Shown here one piece after another: positions 58,628 through 64,000 of a stretch of 64,000 bases of DNA. Under the pieces are notes generated by a model that was given only the letters and a program-made list of their open reading frames with translations, ran no database searches and was not told where the DNA came from. Position numbers and translations under genes: made by a program. The stretch comes from Liolophura sinensis (Eukaryota; Mollusca; Polyplacophora; Chitonida; Chitonidae), in assembly GCF_032854445.1 (NCBI RefSeq), contig NC_088296.1, forward strand, positions 10,888,706 through 10,952,705. The letters run 5' to 3'. The stretch's first letter is position 1. The number at the start of each line of letters is the position of its first letter.

Positions 58628-59420
58628 AATATAACATCGCTACAACAGTTACATGAATTTACAGCTAGACGCTCCTATACGCTTTTATTGGTGAAATTGT
58701 CCGCGGAAAAGTCTATATGGCCGTTACGGTAGGAACGTCCAGCTTAGCTTTGGACTAAATCGTGTCACGTCGACTTATCAGTTATAAAAAGGAATACTAC
58801 AGATGTAACGTCTTCACGAGAGTTACGTGCATTTATCAGCCATAGCAAGGGATACTGCAGACATAACATCGTCATTAATGTTTCACCCACTTACCAACCA
58901 TGGAAAGAAATATTACAGATATAATGTTGTCATGAAACTTATGTGTACTTACCAACAATAGCAAATAATACTAGAGAGATATAACGTCGTCACGAGGGTT
59001 TCTTGCGTTTACCAACCATGTCAAGAAATACTACAGATATAACGTCGTCACGAAAGTTTTGCTCACTTGGATAACAAAGTGATAAGTAATACAGAGAAAA
59101 CGTTGTCACGGTATTGTCACGTGTATTTAACTAACACAGTGGCGGAAATATTGTATATATAACGCCATCACGTACACTGAACTACCATAGTAACGTACAC
59201 TAAACTACCAACGACAAGAACACAATAGCGACGTCACAATAGCTGTAACAGCGACAAATGTTGGGACTGTACTTATAGCATAACGTGATCGCGCTAATTA
59301 CGTGAAATTAACTTCAGTAGGAATGAATACTGTAAACATAAAGTCATCACGACTGTTTCGTGAAACGTATATACCACAACGAACTGTACTGTGGACATAA
59401 CGTCGTGCCAATAGTTTCGC
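58628..59420. repeat. Degenerate 58-bp tandem repeat, about 12 units
   Basis: The landmark ATAACGTCGTCACGA recurs at about 58806, 58864, 58922, 58982, 59040, 59098 and 59160, with spacing 58-62 bp. Each is followed by a TTACGTGCATTTACCAACCA-like segment and a TACTACAGAT-like segment. It is strongly diverged at both ends. The plus frame at 58541-58732 runs into it and is not a gene. Confidence 0.8.
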
Positions 59421-60323
59421 GCCCTTGAATCAAGCTCCCGCAATATACCAGTCACTTTTTCCTATACACAGCATGGTAGGACTAGTAGATGCATTTCAGA
59501 TCCCCTTAGGCATTTCCCTGCTCCAGTTGCGTTGAAAAAGACATAAATAATGGTGTATATTTCGAACCTCCCAACAGAGTTTAAACTGGTAATGGAGCGT
59601 GAAAGTTCCATTTCTGAACACCAGTGAAGGAATCGTCCTCAAAAGGGCAAGACTTCTCACGACTGAGTTAATTCTGATTACCTTACAAATCAAACCCGGG
59701 ATAACTTAGAACTTAAATGGACAGAGTTGTCTGAAATCGTAGACCGCTCAGTCCCAATGGTTTTTTTATTGACCACTCGAGTTTATCTCCTTTCACTGTG
59801 TTAAGAATGTTAAAGCTGGGGTAGAGTGAGGTTGTTCTGTCTCGAGCTGGGGTTTTATCTTGTAAACCTCCAATGTCTAAGATTTCGCGGGAGAGCCGTA
59901 TCAGGCAATCAAAGGTATAGGTTGGTAAATGAGGCGGATAAATTACTAATATAGGGTCTCGGAGAAGAATCCAGACTGACATATATATATGTGTGTCCAC
60001 CGGTTTTACGACTTCGTATACATCCTTTCCCCAGACATAGAAATGAGATATCTTCAGCAAAATCATAAATGTAATTATTGCCCTTTTGGGTGGAAGATTT
60101 TTCATCAGTTCTGCGAAGAAATCTATTTGAAATGAGACTATGGAACAAAGGAACTGATGATACAATCATCTTTATAAACCTGTACATTAACTGAAAAAAA
60201 AAGTATTCCGTGAACACTAGTATGCGATACAGTGTTATAGGACATGCACTTTTAAGGAAGCAGCCAGACTTGGCTAATAGTACTAGGGCATTAGAGGCTT
60301 TGAGCTATAGCCCATTTGTCGCG
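59421..60323. other. No supported gene
   Basis: A 150-codon minus frame (59713-60165) overlaps another minus frame (59909-60217). Neither shows splice sites, an initiation context or a recognisable motif. Confidence 0.35.
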
Positions 60324-60863
60324 ATATATGTTAGCCCCGAAAAACTCCAACACCTTTTTCATATACTGGCCTAGTCTCGTTGGAATCTCGACGCTTACAA
60401 TGTTAATTTCGTAGTCAACGAAAGTTCAGGCCTATTCTCTTTGTTTTCAAACAAGTCTCGCGCAAATAAAAGATACCAACCTAAAGACCTGCTTTTCGCA
60501 CTCACTGCACCGCCACCATACACCTCTACGCGATTTACAATATTATAGCTATGGCGGCTTCCACGGTATACGCTCCTAGACTAATGCCGTCATCTTCCCA
60601 CTGTTCCACTACGAAGCAGGACATGCGCGTAATTGCTCAACATGGCGGCAGTCGCCATAATACATCTATTCTAAGTCGAACAGGGGTGTATGGTGCAGGC
60701 CTTTAGGTTGGTGATTTTTATTTGCGCGAGACTTGTTCGATAACAAAGAGAATCGGCCTGGATCTTCGTTAGTTACGAAATTAACATTGTAAGCGTTGAG
60801 ACTCGAAAGACGCTAGGACAGTATAAGAAAGAAGTTGGAGACTTTCGGGGCTAAATATATGTA
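60324..60863. mobile_element. Foldback / MITE-like element with ~180-bp inverted arms
   Basis: The left arm (60324-60526) and right arm (60683-60863) are inverted copies, about 85% alike by eye. Both contain, in mirrored order, TTAGCCCCGAAA, CTCCAAC, ACGCTTACAATGTTAATTTC, ATTCTCTTTGTT, ACAAGTCTCGCGCAAATAAA and ACCAACCTAAAG. The left arm has a ~20-base extra segment (CTTTTCGCACTCACTGCACC). The 156-bp loop contains a smaller inverted pair around TATGGCGGC / CATGGCGGC. No transposase-like frame and no clear target duplication, so it is nonautonomous. Transcription would give a long hairpin. Confidence 0.85.
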
Positions 60864-61351
60864 GTTCAGACTTCCACCCTTAATTCTGACGCTCACGTTT
60901 TCAGTTAACAGAACTCAGGAAGGAGGCGGCCTAGGCGTCTCTGATCTGCTGATGTGTGTACAACAAACAAAATTGCATGGCCATACCAAGAAGACAACGC
61001 GCTTGAGTGGGCGGGCTAGAGCTAGATAGTCTGCTGCTGTTTAATTCGTCTTCACATGCACTTTTAATAATATTCATTGCTACATCACGCCTACTAAATA
61101 TACAGGCCATAAAACTGCCCGATCGGTTGTTCACCAGCCTGTGGTCACACAACACAAATAAACATTTGTATCAAAATGATTGATCCTTACACTTATCAAC
61201 TTTGCGTGAAGAAACTGGTTTCCGAGAAACGCTGATGTTATCGTCCTATATAGTTGAAGTCGTTATCGTTCTAGAAAATGGTATTTTTGACTACTGAATA
61301 CCCAAATTAGTGTTGTCTCCATGACGAAAACGTGAACTTTAGCCATGGAAT
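60864..61351. other. No feature recognised
   Basis: No gene or repeat recognised. Confidence 0.4.
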
Positions 61352-61427
61352 GTTGACTAAATGGGGTGATGACTAAATGGGGTGATGGCTAAATGGGATG
61401 ATGACTTAATGGGATGATGACTAACTG
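61352..61427. repeat. 16-bp tandem repeat, about 5 units
   Basis: ATGACTAAATGGGGTG and close variants (GGCTAAATGGGATG, GACTTAATGGGATG) in tandem. Confidence 0.85.
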
Positions 61428-64000
61428 AACGACAGCAATGCAGTAACATCTCCACATGTTTTTAACTTTGTTCACTTTTGTCATTTGTTTTGCCGTCGAG
61501 AAAAATTCAACTGACGCTAAGAATATTAGAAACATGGCAAATATGATGGCTTTTTATGGTCATATTGTAATAACTATCTTAACTGTAAAAACTGATACAT
61601 GCCGAGTCGTTGTCAGAACAATCTTTGTTTTTACAGTAACTCTTTAACGGTAACTCTGTTTAGATTTAGCGGCCTTGTCTTTCATTAGACAAAGTACTCT
61701 TGTTTACTACCACTGTACATTAACAGGCCTATGGCCTTCACAATTAACATAGTTGTTGCGCAAGACTTGCTAACTAATGACCGTGGCCTTGGTTTCCCCT
61801 CGAGAGATAATTCCAGGAATGACCTTGGATAGTATTTACGGCGGGCATCTGTCGCTTGTCACAAAGGTGATGTTAATGCTAAAATCACTTTGCTGAAATT
61901 ACCTCTGAAGGTATGTGTTATACGTGCACTGACATACTGTGACATTGCGTGTAACCTCGCGCTAATCAATGGGTTTTGGCATCAGAGACAAGGACATTCC
62001 TCAAAATGCGCTTATAAATGTCTGGCGCAAAGTGTATGACTTTACTTGGGGGTTTCTACCCCTCAGATATCATCACGATTGTTCGGACATTTCTACGGCT
62101 TGATCAATCCGGCTATTCGCCTTCAGTCAACAGCTTGTATGGATGTTTTACTGTAGACTATCGACTGGCTTCGCTCGACTCTCTCATTACAGGCGTAATT
62201 CCCCTCACACGGCATACCGGTGGCGGGGTGTCTCCATGTCCAAGATAGGGCTTGAACGCCTTTATAACCTCTGTTAAAAGCTAATACAAGAATTTTTCCA
62301 GACGTTAAATGTATTTATGCCTGGCGGGGCCATATGTCGCTAGGTAAGCTCGGATTATACCCTCTGACTCTCGGAAATGGATAGAAAGCCCGAGGCAATA
62401 GCCATACACTTACTTCGTTTAATTCGATTTGGCCCGGTCCCTGATAGCCAATTTTCCGTAATTAGTCCGATTTTGGTTTTTCACTGTGACCGAATGAACA
62501 AACTTTATAGGAACCCTTGTGCGACGCTGTGTTCTACGAACTGTACATAGCAAGCGATTTATCTTGTGTGTGTGTGTGTTTTTTCAGTCTTGTATTCGAA
62601 CAGGAATTATCAAGTTTTTTTTTCTTATCCTATAGGATATGACATATTGATGACTACATATGTGTGAGGAAAAAAAGATATGCCGAGTAACATAGTCTGC
62701 GCCCTAAGCAGAACAGACTGTAATTGCCTGTTGCGAACAATTTCTTCTTTGTCTAATGAAATGCCCATAAAACCTCGCAGCTTAGGATGGAATCTAATGT
62801 GGAAACGAAACAAGCATAAAGCATTTTAGACCATCTTGTAAGTGGAATTGGACAAAATGGGCCCCATACACCTTTATCTCCAAATCTAGGGAAGGTTATA
62901 TCACCCAGAATTGTTAGTAAGTTATATCAGTCAATCCGTGAATCTACTAGTCAGTCATTCATAGGTCTAGCAGTAACTCACTCGTCGAGCCAGTCAGCTC
63001 GTTATTAAACTGACTCAAGTCTCAGCCTGAAATATATCTTTGGCTCAAGAGCATGCGCACAGTTTAACGTGGAGAACGCTAACGCTTGTGTGTTGGAAGT
63101 TTAACCATGCACGCAGCTTAAAGTGGAGAACATGTATCTTGGTAGTTAAATAATGTACACAACATAATGGGCTAAAAGTTTTTGGGCGTATGTTGGTAGT
63201 TCAGTCTCTCCGGCATTTCTTCGCGATATTAGTTAACCACAGACACAATACGCCTACATTTATATAGCGAACTGGACCAAAAAGGCAAAAAATATAAATC
63301 GAAACAAAAAAATAAGAAGGACAGTTGCCAATGTTAAAAAAAAGAGCAAAGACACGACTTCCTTTGCCAAATAAGGTCTTAAGCGATTGTGGTCTAGGGA
63401 CCAATTTATGTGCCGTCTTCAATGCTTCCACGCGGGCGTAATATTTAGATTGAATGAGCTACACCCGTCTCGTAATCGGCAGATACCGGCCTTTTGATGC
63501 CTTTTAAGACCTAGCATCAATAAAACTTCTAAATTACCTGCCGAATGAATGGCAAGGGTGAATTCTCCACACAGCAGCAGAAGCGGACGAATTTGTCGCC
63601 GTGATCCCAGGCAATTGCCCTTGGATTAGTCTCGCAAAACTACGCGTGATCTGTGGAGAATTTAATCTGACGTCCCCGTTGGGAATAGCACGTGTTCCAG
63701 TCTATTCAGTGTAACGCCAGGGCATAAAACGAGCAGTGGGGCTTCATTCTGTGTTCTTCGCTCGGCGGTTCATTTCAGTGTGTTCATTTCTCTGTAACCT
63801 CACAGGTCCTATTCTGTGTGGTTACGTAAGACTGCCCATAATGCTCTTAAAGCGTTCTGTTATAAACTGCCAAAAGAGTCCAGTTACTCAGTATTTATTT
63901 TAACCCGTTTGTCATGAAATGTTATCAAGTGATAAGCAGTTTCCATTTGCTTTCCTTATGCTCTGCTACAATGATTAATTGATAATATCATTTTATTACC
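61428..64000. other. No supported gene
   Basis: A 76-codon plus frame with an ATG after TTATAAATG (62018-62248) and a 42-base interval at 62304-62345 are the only weak hints. That interval sits between TTTTTCCAG and GCTAG|GTAAGC. Neither matches the receptor gene upstream. A short GT run lies at 62565-62580. Confidence 0.35.

Noticed and set aside
58541-58732. Frame after a good acceptor (TTTTTCTCTCGTAG) downstream of the receptor exon
   Set aside because: The phase needed from the receptor donor hits a stop within 13 codons, and the open frame runs into the 58-bp repeat. The peptide does not resemble a ligand-binding domain.
59713-60165. 150-codon minus-strand frame
   Set aside because: Overlaps a second minus frame, has no splice or start support, and contains no recognisable motif. 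Kept only as a possibility.
62304-62345. 42-base interval between TTTTTCCAG and GCTAG|GTAAGC, possible microexon
   Set aside because: Fourteen codons cannot be distinguished from chance, and it does not resemble the receptor family.

Overview
This is an animal nuclear genome window, AT-rich and intron-dominated, without operons, bacterial genes or a CRISPR array. Two dispersed tRNA-derived SINE families make a lophotrochozoan, probably a mollusc, the best guess. One has a conserved core and an AATAAATA-type tail; the other ends in an ACTCAC-type tail. I know both sequence types from molluscan genomes, but species and family names cannot be confirmed here.

The only confidently recognised coding sequence is one large 5' exon at 53799-54633 (+). 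It encodes a signal/anchor segment followed by the first half of an ANF-receptor-type ligand-binding domain, as in natriuretic-peptide receptors and receptor guanylate cyclases. It ends at a consensus splice donor, and I found no continuation in the following 9.3 kb. All other coding calls are tentative single exons chosen for an open frame bounded by splice-like sites, some next to a TATA-like box. They are a possible TATA-driven small secreted protein (11831-12521, +), a two-exon minus-strand fragment around a giant minisatellite (12698-12834 and 14769-14946), and short possible first exons at 21358 and 43568. Further isolated exons lie at 41188, 51030, 51992, 52198-53501 and 56481. Some of these will be false, especially where strands interleave between 50 and 54 kb.

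Layout. 1-10 kb: mostly featureless, with one copy of each SINE family and a 24-bp minisatellite. 10.4-11.2 kb: first copy of a ~530-bp repeat (R530). 11.4-15 kb: candidate exons and a 1.7-kb array of 54-bp units with higher-order structure. 15-30 kb: a 28-bp array, long AT runs and seven copies of the core SINE. 29.4-30.7 kb: second R530 copy, split by a young SINE, followed by a compound microsatellite. 33.5-35 kb: an 84/168-bp array. 36-43 kb: a 48-bp array and copies of dispersed repeat D. 46-50 kb: more SINEs. 50-54.6 kb: the most exon-like stretch, ending in the receptor exon. 58.6-59.4 kb: a 58-bp degenerate array. 60.3-60.9 kb: a long foldback element.

I see no convincing new multi-gene system. 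The strongest observations concern repeat biology. They are an empty-site/filled-site pair that dates and delimits a SINE insertion, SINEs sharing one core but carrying different tRNA-like heads, nested higher-order structure in the 54-bp array, and a foldback element. No search or alignment program was run; alignments and copy counts are by eye.
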